From the NCBI GenBank assembly GCA_000720375.1, contig JOAA01000007.1, forward strand, positions 124,001 to 188,000: a DNA stretch of 64,000 nt, in the 5' to 3' direction. Position numbers and translations under genes: made by a program. Below the pieces are notes generated by a model. That model was not told the DNA's origin. It ran no database searches and saw nothing but the letters and a program-made list of their open reading frames with translations. The first letter of the stretch is position 1; each line of letters opens with the position of its first letter. This DNA comes from Rhodococcus rhodnii (GTDB lineage: Bacteria > Actinomycetota > Actinomycetes > Mycobacteriales > Pseudonocardiaceae). This document shows positions 17,774 through 25,915 of the stretch, piece by piece.

Positions 17774-18131
17774 GCGCTCGGGTCGTGCTCCAATCACCAT
17801 GGCTACGTGCCTTGCTCATCGCGGCGCCGGGGCCGCTCCTTGCAGGTTTTGGCGTTGTGCATCCGGCGCCGCTGGACACAGCCAACGCTCACTGGTGGAT
17901 CCTCGCCGCGAATGTCCTTGTCACAGCTGGCATCGCGTCACAGGATCGATGGCGGGCAGTGCCTGGCGCCGTGCTTCTGCCGGCCGCGAGCGTGTCCTTT
18001 GTCGACAGTCACATTTTCTGGCCCCGGGGGTGTTCACCATGATCGGGGTCCCAGCGGGGTTGTTCCTCCTGGCCCTGGAAACCACTGCCGGTTCAGCTGT
18101 CCGGAAGGCCGGTCTCGCCCGATCGTCCTGA
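17770..18131 (+). pseudogene. Membrane protein gene with a frameshift in a C/G run
   Basis: From the ATG at 17770 the frame encodes a hydrophobic protein (ALLIAAPGPLLAGFGVVHPAP, then HWWILAANVLVTAGIA and DSHIFWPRG). It is broken at about 18020-18029 in the run CCCCGGGGG, after which it stops within a few codons. Adding one G to that run restores a frame continuing VFTMIGVPAGLFLLALE to a stop at 18129-18131. The HPAPL and DSHIFWPRG features resemble small actinobacterial integral membrane proteins. Either a one-base deletion or a sequencing error explains it. The following 160 bases, to 18292, show nothing clear. Confidence 0.6.
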
Positions 18132-18292
18132 GCCGACTCGTCCCACTTCCCTGCCGGACCGCGCTCGCCGAACCGGCCTTGCCGATTTGCGTGTGATCGA
18201 TTTTTACGGCATCTTGACGCGCGGTGCGCCGGGAAGTCTGGTCGGCACTTCGCTGCATCGTGCCGCGGAGTTGGGCGAGGGGAGACTTCGGC

Positions 18293-19501
18293 GTGGCGCT
18301 GGTCCTGGCCTTCGGCGTGGTGTTACTGATCAGCGTTTCGCTGTCCGGCGTCGCGGCCCGGACGATCCTGTCGACCGCGCTGATGTTCCTCGTCGCCGGC
18401 GCGCTGATCGGCCAGGGCGGCTTCGGCCTGGTCGACATCTCTGCCACCGGTCCGCTGGTGACCGGCCTCGCCGACATCGCGCTGTTCACCGTGCTGTTCA
18501 CCGACGGCCAACGTGCCAGCCTGCCCGCGTTGAAGGAAGGCTGGCGGCTGTCCGGCCGGGCGCTGGGCCTGGCGATGCCGCTGACCATGATCGGCATCGC
18601 CGTCCCCGGCCACTTCCTGGCTGGACTGGACTGGCCGACCGCACTGCTGCTTGGCGCGATCCTCTCCCCCACCGACCCGGTGTTCGCCTCGGCGATCGTG
18701 GGTCGTGACGACGTCCCGCTGCGGCTGCGTCGCCTGCTGAACGTCGAGTCCGGGCTCAACGACGGGCTCGCGCTGCCATTCGTGCTCATCTTCCTGGCCA
18801 CCGCGAGAGGCCAGCAATCCGACCTCGGCAAGGTCGGCGTCGAACTCGCGCTCGGCCTGGCCCTCGGCATCGCCGTTCCCGCAGTCGTCGCGCTGGCGTG
18901 GCGGCTGAAGATCCTCACCGCGGAGCCACGCCTGCAGGCGCTCGGGCCGTTGGCCGTCGCGGTCGCGCTCTTCGCGGTCTGTGACCTGACGCATGCGAAC
19001 CCTTACCTGGCCGCGTTCATCGCCGGATCCACACTGGCCACATTGGACCGCACGGCCGCCGAACACTTCGAACCGCTCGGCGATCTGCTGTCCGAGCTGA
19101 CCAAGTTCGGGGCACTGCTGGTCTTCGGCGCCCTGATCACACCGGAACGGATCTCCCACCTCAGCCTCGGCGACTGGGCCGTCGCGGTACTGGCCATCCT
19201 GCTCGTGCGCCCGGCGAGCATGCTGCTGTCGCTGCTGCGTACCCGCTTGTCCAGTCGGGAACGGTCTGCCGCGGCCTGGTTCGGTCCCAAGGGCTTCGCC
19301 TCCGTGGTCTACGGACTGCTCGCTCTCCAATCGGGCATCCCGGCCGGTGAGCACGTCTTCGACCTGGTTGCCATCACCATCGCACTGTCCATCGTGCTGC
19401 ACTCCTCCACCGATGTGCCCGTCGCGAAGGCGCTACGGGTCGAACCACCGGACAACCTGCCGACTGGTGCGCGTCAAGACAACGACAGGAAACCGGCATG
19501 A
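18293..19501 (+). CDS. CPA1-type cation/proton antiporter (NhaP-like)
   Basis: 402 residues from the GTG at 18293, with GAGGGGAG upstream; the frame is open further upstream to 18224. About 12 hydrophobic helices are present. The ion-binding region reads GAILSPTDPVFASAIVGRDDVP, then NVESGLNDGLALP, the signature of CPA1 Na+(K+)/H+ exchangers (TDP and the ND pair). The short charged tail lacks a regulatory domain; the CBS protein encoded 27 bases downstream may serve that role. Confidence 0.9.
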   Translation: MALVLAFGVVLLISVSLSGVAARTILSTALMFLVAGALIGQGGFGLVDISATGPLVTGLADIALFTVLFTDGQRASLPALKEGWRLSGRALGLAMPLTMIGIAVPGHFLAGLDWPTALLLGAILSPTDPVFASAIVGRDDVPLRLRRLLNVESGLNDGLALPFVLIFLATARGQQSDLGKVGVELALGLALGIAVPAVVALAWRLKILTAEPRLQALGPLAVAVALFAVCDLTHANPYLAAFIAGSTLATLDRTAAEHFEPLGDLLSELTKFGALLVFGALITPERISHLSLGDWAVAVLAILLVRPASMLLSLLRTRLSSRERSAAAWFGPKGFASVVYGLLALQSGIPAGEHVFDLVAITIALSIVLHSSTDVPVAKALRVEPPDNLPTGARQDNDRKPA

Positions 19502-19516
19502 CCCTTCGCGCAGTCG

Positions 19517-19522
19517 TATCCT
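19517..19522 (+). promoter_or_regulatory. Possible -10 element of the CBS gene
   Basis: TATCCT lies 6 bases before the GTG at 19529, the spacing expected for a leaderless transcript. No clear -35 element is visible. The gene could also be read from the antiporter transcript. Confidence 0.35.
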
Positions 19523-19528
19523 GCGAAC

Positions 19529-19972
19529 GTGCAAGCACGAGAGATGGCCGAGGACTATCCGGTCACCAGCCTGGACGCCGACGCACTGGACGCGGCGAAC
19601 CTCATGGGCGAGCACCGCTTGCCCGGCCTGGTGGTGACGGACACCGACGGCAAGCCGCACTCCGTGCTGGGGGCGTCCCAGGTGGTGCGGTTCCTGGTGC
19701 CGAGCTATGTCCAGGACGACCCGGCGCTGGCCGGGGTGATCGACGAGCAGTTCGCCGACAAGGTCGCCGAGAAACTCTCCGGCCACACAGTGCGCGAACT
19801 GCTGCCCAAGGAACGGCCGGAGCTGGCCATCGCGGAAGCGGACGACACGATCATCGAAGTCGCTGCCGTGATGGCACGCATGCGCTGCCCATTGGTCGCG
19901 GTCGTCGACAACGACAGGATCATCGGCGTGATCACCGCTTCACGGCTGCTGGAGCACGCTCTGCCGCGCTGA
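19529..19972 (+). CDS. CBS-domain protein
   Basis: 147 residues with two CBS motifs: [25 protein letters not shown] (about residues 17-41) and [36 protein letters not shown] (about 105-140). A CBS pair normally binds adenosine nucleotides and regulates a partner. The gene lies between two ion transporter genes, so nucleotide-dependent control of one of them is plausible. A diverged second copy of its last bases occurs downstream (see the duplication entry). Confidence 0.88.
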   Translation: MQAREMAEDYPVTSLDADALDAANLMGEHRLPGLVVTDTDGKPHSVLGASQVVRFLVPSYVQDDPALAGVIDEQFADKVAEKLSGHTVRELLPKERPELAIAEADDTIIEVAAVMARMRCPLVAVVDNDRIIGVITASRLLEHALPR

Positions 19973-20245
19973 GGAGTGTCCGCGCCGACGCGGTCACAGT
20001 GGCCACCGAAAAGGTCCACCGGCCGATGGCCGCGCTAGGCGGCACCGCCGTGCTCCTAGCAATCGGCGTAGTCAGCGCTGTTGGAGCACGCTCCACCGCG
20101 CCGAGGAGCATCCGATGATCGCCGTCGCAATCACCGTATTCGTCGCGGCGTACATCCTCATCGCCACCGAGAAGGTCCACCGGCTGATGGCCGCGCTGGG
20201 CGGAGCCGCGGTCCTTCTGGCGATCGGCGTGGTCGGGTCGGAGGA
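19946..20245 (+). repeat. Decayed tandem duplication spanning CBS end and transporter start
   Basis: Bases 19946-19981 (end of the CBS gene, GGAGCACGCT and GAGGAG) recur diverged at 20077-20112. Bases 20002-20085 (GCCACCGA, AAGGTCCACCGG, GATGGCCGCGCT) recur at 20163-20246 inside the next gene. The first copy between the genes translates to [24 protein letters not shown], matching [24 protein letters not shown] of the transporter, but has no start. It is therefore an old tandem duplication whose first copy has lost about 30 bases and decayed. Confidence 0.75.
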
Positions 20246-21398
20246 CGCGTTCTACTCCTCCGAGACCGGCATCGACTGGGATGTCATCTTCCTGTTGCTC
20301 GGGATGATGATCATAGTCGGTGTGCTGCGGAAGACCGGTGTTTTCGAGTACATCGCGATCTGGGCAGCCAAACGCGCGGGTGGGTCTCCACTGCGCGTGA
20401 TGGTCCTGCTCGTTCTGATCACCGCGATCGCGTCCGCGTTCCTGGACAACGTCACCACTGTGCTGCTGATCGCCCCGGTCACACTGCTGGTGTGCGAACG
20501 GCTCGGTATCAGCCCGGTTCCCTTCCTGATCGCCGAGGTACTGGCGTCCAACATCGGCGGTGCGGCCACGCTGATCGGTGATCCGCCGAACATCATCATC
20601 GGGAGCCGCGCCGGGTTGTCGTTCAACGACTTCGTCGTCCACATGACGCCGATCATCGTCGTCGAACTGATCGTGTTCACACTGATCCTGCCGCTGCTGT
20701 TCCGGGGTTCTTTCACCGCCGACCCGGAACGCATCGCGGGTGTGATGGCGCTCAACGAGCGCGAGGCGATCCGGGACAAACGCCTGTTGATCAAGTGCGG
20801 TGTCGTTCTGCTCGCCGTATTCGCCGGGTTCGTCGGGCACTCCGCGTTCCACATTGAACCGTCTATTGTGGCCCTTCTTGGCGCGGGTGTGCTGGTGCTG
20901 GTCTCCGGTCTGCAGGCGAGGGACTACATGGGCGGCGTGGAGTGGGAGACGCTGCTGTTCTTCGCCGGCTTGTTCATCATGGTCGGCGCGCTGGTCAAAA
21001 CCGGTGTCATCGGTAACCTCGCCTCCCTGGCCACCGACGCCACCGGCGGCGACGCCCTCCTCGCGGTCATGCTCATCCTCGGCGTCTCCGCGGTGCTGTC
21101 CGGCTTCATCGACAATATCCCTTACGTGGCAACGATGAGCCCACTCGTCCAGCAACTGGCCGCAGGCGTGGCCGATCCTACGCAGTCGCAGGCGCTGTGG
21201 TGGTCACTGGCACTGGGCGCCGACCTCGGCGGCAACATGACCGCTGTCGGCGCCAGCGCGAACGTCGTCGTGCTCGGCATCGCTGCCCGCGCCGGGTCAC
21301 CGATCAGCTTCTGGGAATTCACCAAGAAAGGCGCCGTGGTCACCGTGATCACCGTCGTCGTCGCCGCGCCGTACCTGTGGCTGCGATACTTCGTCTGA
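20115..21398 (+). CDS. ArsB/NhaD-family ion transporter
   Basis: 427 residues, about 11-12 hydrophobic helices. Typical ion transporter superfamily motifs are [53 protein letters not shown] and the second-half repeats [13 protein letters not shown] and [18 protein letters not shown]. These define the ArsB/NhaD/P-protein group, which includes arsenite and Na+/H+ transporters. No arsenic genes are near; together with the upstream CPA1 antiporter and CBS protein, sodium or pH homeostasis seems more likely. This is inferred. Confidence 0.88.
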   Translation: MIAVAITVFVAAYILIATEKVHRLMAALGGAAVLLAIGVVGSEDAFYSSETGIDWDVIFLLLGMMIIVGVLRKTGVFEYIAIWAAKRAGGSPLRVMVLLVLITAIASAFLDNVTTVLLIAPVTLLVCERLGISPVPFLIAEVLASNIGGAATLIGDPPNIIIGSRAGLSFNDFVVHMTPIIVVELIVFTLILPLLFRGSFTADPERIAGVMALNEREAIRDKRLLIKCGVVLLAVFAGFVGHSAFHIEPSIVALLGAGVLVLVSGLQARDYMGGVEWETLLFFAGLFIMVGALVKTGVIGNLASLATDATGGDALLAVMLILGVSAVLSGFIDNIPYVATMSPLVQQLAAGVADPTQSQALWWSLALGADLGGNMTAVGASANVVVLGIAARAGSPISFWEFTKKGAVVTVITVVVAAPYLWLRYFV

Positions 21399-21401
21399 TG
21401 A

Positions 21402-22556
21402 TCAGGCCGGTAGTTCCTGGTCGGGCCAGTTGAGCAGGCGTGCACCGAGAACCGCTGCCTCAAGGGTGAAACGCTGCGCGGGATCACGTGGGTCATGGCC
21501 GGTCAGGTGTTTGATCCGGTCGAGGCGGTAGGTGAACGCCCGGACGCTCAGAAACAGCCGCCGGGCCGCCGCTGCGGCGTTGTCCCCTTCGGCGAAGTAT
21601 GCCGCGAGAGTGGCCAGCAGCGGTCGCGCGCCGCCACGGGTGGTGTCGAGCGGGCCCAACACAGTCGCGACCAAGTCGATGATCGCCGCGCGGTCACGGA
21701 ACAAGACCTGGAACACCAACAGGTCAGTCGCCTTGAGGACGCGGGCGTTCAGTCCCAACGACTTCGCGAGTTCCAGTGTGGTGCGGGCTTCCTCGTACGA
21801 GCGGAGGATCCCGCCGGGGCCGGGATGGGCCCGGCCTATCGCGACCTGCCAAGCTTGGCCCGATGGGAGAACGGCTTCGAGGTGCCGGGCGAATTCGGTT
21901 GCCGCCTCGGTCAGCACTCCGGGTGCGACGCATAACAGCTGCCCTTGTTTCGTGGTGACCAGGACCTCGTGCGCGTCGAATTGCCGCAGCAGCAGAGATT
22001 CGACGCGGCGCGTCACGGCATCGCCGTCGGTGAACGGCTGGTCGGCTTTGGCCGCGGCGACAAGGTAGTTGCCCGCGAGGCGAAGTCCGAAGCGTTCGGC
22101 TCGCTCGGCGAGGCGGCCCAGGTCGCTGCGGCCGTAGAACAGGTCGTCGATGAACTCGCGTCGCTCGGCCTCCTCCTGGCGCATGGTCGACCGCTGCGCC
22201 TCGACATATCCCTCCGCGAGCGCGACGACCACGTCATCCGCGGCGCGCAGAACCGCTTCGGCGATCCCGACGACCGCCTGTTTGTCACGCGCATCCCGCA
22301 CCGCGGGCAGCGACCGCCACACCAACCAGTTCGCGCTGAGATAAAGGTCGACCAACGACCGCAGCGGCACGCTCCCTTCCGCCGCGCTCGCGCCCAGAGC
22401 GCGGCGAGATTCCAGTTCGTCGCGCGCCAGCCGGCGACCGGTCGAGCTGACGCCATCGAGCATTTCGAGGTAGCCGGCGAGATACCTCGGCGGCACACCA
22501 CCCGCGTCCCGCGCGGCGCGTGCCGTCACTGCGGCGACGTCCAGTCGATCGGCCAC
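21402..22556 (-). CDS. PucR/CdaR-type transcriptional regulator
   Basis: 384 residues from the GTG at 22556, which has GAGAGGA upstream; an ATG at 22604 is an alternative. The C-terminal 60 residues (LLATLAAYFAEGDNAAAAARRLFLSVRAFTYRLDRIKHLTGHDP) form the PucR-type helix-turn-helix. The preceding part has the GGDEF-like CdaR middle domain (IGRAHPGPGGILRSYEEARTTLELA). It converges with the transporter, three bases apart. The ligand and target are unknown; the divergent GH15-like gene is a candidate. Confidence 0.85.
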   Translation of the reverse strand: MADRLDVAAVTARAARDAGGVPPRYLAGYLEMLDGVSSTGRRLARDELESRRALGASAAEGSVPLRSLVDLYLSANWLVWRSLPAVRDARDKQAVVGIAEAVLRAADDVVVALAEGYVEAQRSTMRQEEAERREFIDDLFYGRSDLGRLAERAERFGLRLAGNYLVAAAKADQPFTDGDAVTRRVESLLLRQFDAHEVLVTTKQGQLLCVAPGVLTEAATEFARHLEAVLPSGQAWQVAIGRAHPGPGGILRSYEEARTTLELAKSLGLNARVLKATDLLVFQVLFRDRAAIIDLVATVLGPLDTTRGGARPLLATLAAYFAEGDNAAAAARRLFLSVRAFTYRLDRIKHLTGHDPRDPAQRFTLEAAVLGARLLNWPDQELPA

Positions 22557-22662
22557 TGTGAGTCCTCTCGCCGTCGTTGCCGGTACTCGGCAACCAAGTG
22601 GCATTGACCGTAGCCGTGACCGCACCTAGTGCGCCGGATTTCACGCAACGACGATCAGCAAT

Positions 22663-24144
22663 ATGCCTTCCGCACCACCCATAACGGCGCGACTGCACCT
22701 CGCCGACCATGGGCTCATCGGCGATGGCCGTGATTGGGCTCTTGTCGGCCGTGACGGCCGGATCACGCGAATGGCCGTCTCTGATGCCGATGGGTCCTCG
22801 CTTTTCGACGAGCACCAGAGTTTCACCGTCACCGTGGACGGACTTCAGACGAGCCGCCAGTACTACGTGCCCAACACGAACGTCCTTGTCACCGAGATGC
22901 GCAACCAGGCAGGCGTCGTGGAAGTGACCGATGCCTTCACACTGTGCACGTCGGCCGATCTCTCTGAGGACGTCCCGGCAGTGCGGAGTGAATTACTGCG
23001 CTACGTTCGTGTGTTGGAAGGCCATGCTCTGCTACGCGTGTCCGTTGAGCCGGACGGTGTGTTCCGTACCGAGCGCCACGGAGGCGGACTTCGGTTTCAC
23101 CGTTACGCATCCGGCAACGATCTGCGTTTGATCACAAGCCGGCCACTGGATCATCCATCGGCGACGGTGTCGGTCGAAGCCGGCGAGGACCTGTGGTTTC
23201 TGTTGCGCTGGCACCACAGTCCTCGGATACACCGCCTCTATCCTCGGCATCTGCTCGATGAGACCGCGGATGCGTGGCGGCGTTGGACCGGCGCGATCAC
23301 CTACGACGGGCCGTACCAGCACCTGGTGCGCCGATCGGCACTGACGCTGAAGCTACTGGGGCACACGGACTCGCCGCTCGCCGCGTCGGCGCTGCGCGAT
23401 CTCGGCCTGTTCACCGAGTCCGACCACGTTCTCGGCCGCGCCCTCGACACCCTCGAGGTGGGCGAACCGCGAGGCAGGTACGGCTATTTCCTGGACTGCG
23501 CCTACCAATGGGCCCTCAACCGTGGCCCGATTGATGACGTGCTGTGGAACCGGTTGGCCGCACTGGCGAACGCCGCCGCGCAAGGTCCGCAGCCAACCAT
23601 CACCTACACGACGGCGATGTACCAAGTCGCACTGGACCGGGCGGCACGGCTCAGCGACCACCTAGGCATCGCCGGACACCGTGATTGGCACGCGAAAGCA
23701 GACGATCTGCGGGACCGGATCCTGCGCGAGGCATGGGATGAGTCCCGGCAAAGCCTCACCGCACGGCTTTCCCCTGGCGCAGACCTTGATCCGAGGCTGC
23801 TTGCCTTGCCGTCGCTTGGTGTCGTCCCGGTCGACCATCCACGGATGGCGGCAACGGCCAACGCCATCGCGAAAGAACTCAGCGCCGCGCCAGGCCTGGT
23901 GTTCGAACCGTCACGACAAGCCCACGGCGCCACCCTCACCTACGGCTTCCAGCTCGCGGAGAACCTGGCCGGCCAAGGCCAACTCGACCAAGCCAACCAA
24001 CTCTTCGAGGAACTGACGGCCAAGGCGAACCCGCTGGGGCTGTTCGGGGAACGCGTCGAGGTGTCAAACGGCGAATTCCGTGGCAGCTTCCCAAACCCGG
24101 CCACCCACGCCGCAGTCGTCGCCTGCGCGTCTGCCCTCGCCTGA
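22663..24144 (+). CDS. GH15-like protein lacking the catalytic middle
   Basis: 493 residues, where GH15 glucoamylase/trehalase-like proteins usually have about 600. The N-terminus (ADHGLIGDGRDWALVGRDGRI) and YQHLVRRSALTLKLLGHTDSPLAAS match the family, and the C-terminus GERVEVSNGEFRGSFPNPATHAAVV holds the position of the catalytic base. The segment that normally follows TLKLL, with the RNWDYRYCWLRDA motif and general acid, is missing; RDLGLFTESDHVL follows directly. It is probably inactive, or a binding or regulatory form. It is divergent from the PucR-type regulator. Confidence 0.75.
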   Translation: MPSAPPITARLHLADHGLIGDGRDWALVGRDGRITRMAVSDADGSSLFDEHQSFTVTVDGLQTSRQYYVPNTNVLVTEMRNQAGVVEVTDAFTLCTSADLSEDVPAVRSELLRYVRVLEGHALLRVSVEPDGVFRTERHGGGLRFHRYASGNDLRLITSRPLDHPSATVSVEAGEDLWFLLRWHHSPRIHRLYPRHLLDETADAWRRWTGAITYDGPYQHLVRRSALTLKLLGHTDSPLAASALRDLGLFTESDHVLGRALDTLEVGEPRGRYGYFLDCAYQWALNRGPIDDVLWNRLAALANAAAQGPQPTITYTTAMYQVALDRAARLSDHLGIAGHRDWHAKADDLRDRILREAWDESRQSLTARLSPGADLDPRLLALPSLGVVPVDHPRMAATANAIAKELSAAPGLVFEPSRQAHGATLTYGFQLAENLAGQGQLDQANQLFEELTAKANPLGLFGERVEVSNGEFRGSFPNPATHAAVVACASALA

Positions 24145-24146
24145 CA

Positions 24147-24163
24147 TTGCCGGACCCCGGCAA
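24147..24163 (+). terminator. Short perfect hairpin after the GH15-like gene
   Basis: TTGCCGG (24147-24153) pairs with CCGGCAA (24157-24163) across a 3-base loop, starting two bases after the stop codon. There is no T-run. Actinobacterial terminators often lack one, so a role in ending or stabilising the transcript is plausible. Confidence 0.4.
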
Positions 24164-24248
24164 CGAACCAGCTCTCAGCGTGGCGATCCAGTCTCCTTGT
24201 TCCACCGATGTTCGCGGACGAGCATGGAACTCAGGGAGGGAGGTCGCC

Positions 24249-24677
24249 ATGGACGAGTGGGTCATCTGGCTGATCTTCGCGGTGGTGCTGGTCGTCGCCG
24301 AGATCTTCACCCTCACCGCGGCACTCGGCGTGCTGGGCGCGGCCGCACTGGTCACCGCCGTGTCCGCGGCGATCCTGCCGCTGCCCTTCCAGCTGATCGT
24401 CTTCACCGCGGCGGCCACCGCCGGCGTGGTCCTCATCCGGCCGATCGCGTTGCGGCACATGCACAGACCCCAACTCGAACGGTTCGGAGTGGACGCACTG
24501 GTCGGCAAACCCGCTTACGTCCTCGAGGAAGTCACTGGCCTCGGCGGCCGGGTCCGAATCGGCGGCGAGGAGTGGAGCGCCCGCGCGTACGACGAAACCC
24601 TGGTCATTCCCAAGGGAAGCGTCGTCGACGTGATGGAGATCAGCGGCAGCACCGCACTTGTCTACCCACGGGAGTGA
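24249..24677 (+). CDS. NfeD-like membrane protein
   Basis: 142 residues from the ATG at 24249, with GGGAGGGAGG upstream. Two or three hydrophobic segments (about residues 4-58) precede an OB-fold domain: VDALVGKPAYVLEEVTGLGGRVRIGGEEWSARA. This is the short NfeD form. NfeD proteins work with the SPFH protein encoded beside them in membrane microdomain organisation or proteolysis. The next gene begins 3 bases after the stop. Confidence 0.9.
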   Translation: MDEWVIWLIFAVVLVVAEIFTLTAALGVLGAAALVTAVSAAILPLPFQLIVFTAAATAGVVLIRPIALRHMHRPQLERFGVDALVGKPAYVLEEVTGLGGRVRIGGEEWSARAYDETLVIPKGSVVDVMEISGSTALVYPRE

Positions 24678-24680
24678 ACC

Positions 24681-25739
24681 ATGGAAATCTCAGCCTTGCT
24701 CATCGCGGGACTCGTGCTGGCGGTGCTCGCGATCTTCACCGTGCTGCGTGCCGTTCGCATCGTGCCGCAAGCACGCGCCCGCAACGTCGAACGACTCGGC
24801 CGCTACAACCGGACTCTGCAACCCGGCTTGAACTTCGTCATCCCGTACATCGACCGGGTCTACCCGGCGATCGACCTGCGTGAGCAAGTCGTCTCCTTCC
24901 AGCCACAACCAGTGATCACCGAGGACAACCTGGTCGTCGAGATCGACACCGTCCTGTACTTCCAGGTCACCGACCCACGCGCGGCCGCGTACGAGATCGC
25001 GAGCTACCTGCAGGCCGTCGAACAGCTCACCGTCACGACCCTGCGCAACGTCGTGGGCTCCATGGACCTGGAGAAAACCCTCACCTCCCGCGACACCATC
25101 AACAGCCAGCTGCGCGGCGTCCTGGACGAGGCCACGGGCAAATGGGGAATCCGCGTCAACCGGGTCGAGATCAAAGCGATCGACCCGCCCAAGACCATCA
25201 AAGACGCCATGGAAAAGCAGATGCGTGCCGAACGGGACAAGCGCGCCGCGATCCTCAGCGCCGAAGGACAACGCCAGTCCCAGATCCTCACCGCCGAAGG
25301 CGACAAGCAGGCCGCTGTCCTGCGCGCGGAAGGCAACCGGACAGCCGAGATCCTCAAGGCCGAAGGCCAGGCCCGTGCGATCGACCAGGTCTTCCAGGCC
25401 GTACACCGCAACGACCCCGACCCCAAACTCCTTGCCTACCAATACCTTCAGACACTGCCACAGCTCGCCAAGGGACAAGGCAACACGTTCTTCGTCATCC
25501 CCAGCGAGGTCACGGCCGCACTGTCCGGGATATCCAAAGCGTTCACCGAGGCCCTGCCCAAGTCACCGGCCACACGCGACACCACAGTGCGGGAAGGCCT
25601 CGCCGAACAAGCAGCCGACGACGCAGCACGAGCCGCCGAGGCCGCAGCCGAGGCAGTGGCCGACGCCGCCGAAGCCGACAGCATCCGTCCATTGCCATCA
25701 GCATCATCGAGCACCAACAACAGGCACGACGGTCCGTGA
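24681..25739 (+). CDS. SPFH/band 7 (stomatin, QmcA-like) protein
   Basis: 352 residues. One N-terminal membrane helix (residues 4-22) is followed by the band 7 domain (VPQARARNVERLGRYNRTLQPGLNFVIP, then DLREQVVSFQPQPVITEDN). A long charged coiled coil has repeated AEGQRQSQILTAEGDKQAA units (about residues 190-240). An Ala/Glu-rich tail closes the protein. Such proteins form large rings on the inner side of the membrane. It is paired with NfeD in one operon. Confidence 0.93.
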   Translation: MEISALLIAGLVLAVLAIFTVLRAVRIVPQARARNVERLGRYNRTLQPGLNFVIPYIDRVYPAIDLREQVVSFQPQPVITEDNLVVEIDTVLYFQVTDPRAAAYEIASYLQAVEQLTVTTLRNVVGSMDLEKTLTSRDTINSQLRGVLDEATGKWGIRVNRVEIKAIDPPKTIKDAMEKQMRAERDKRAAILSAEGQRQSQILTAEGDKQAAVLRAEGNRTAEILKAEGQARAIDQVFQAVHRNDPDPKLLAYQYLQTLPQLAKGQGNTFFVIPSEVTAALSGISKAFTEALPKSPATRDTTVREGLAEQAADDAARAAEAAAEAVADAAEADSIRPLPSASSSTNNRHDGP

Positions 25740-25915
25740 GCTTGGCCGGCCGGGCTCTGTCCGTGGACACTTCCGGCCAATATCGCCCGATACTACGAGC
25801 GTTTCGCGGGCGCGACACCATTGACTCTCACTAAGCTCAGTAACCGCAAGGGCTTGCATCGGTGGGGTAGGTGACGGTTGGTGGACGTGACGAGCGACAA
25901 GGCCGAGGGCGAAGG

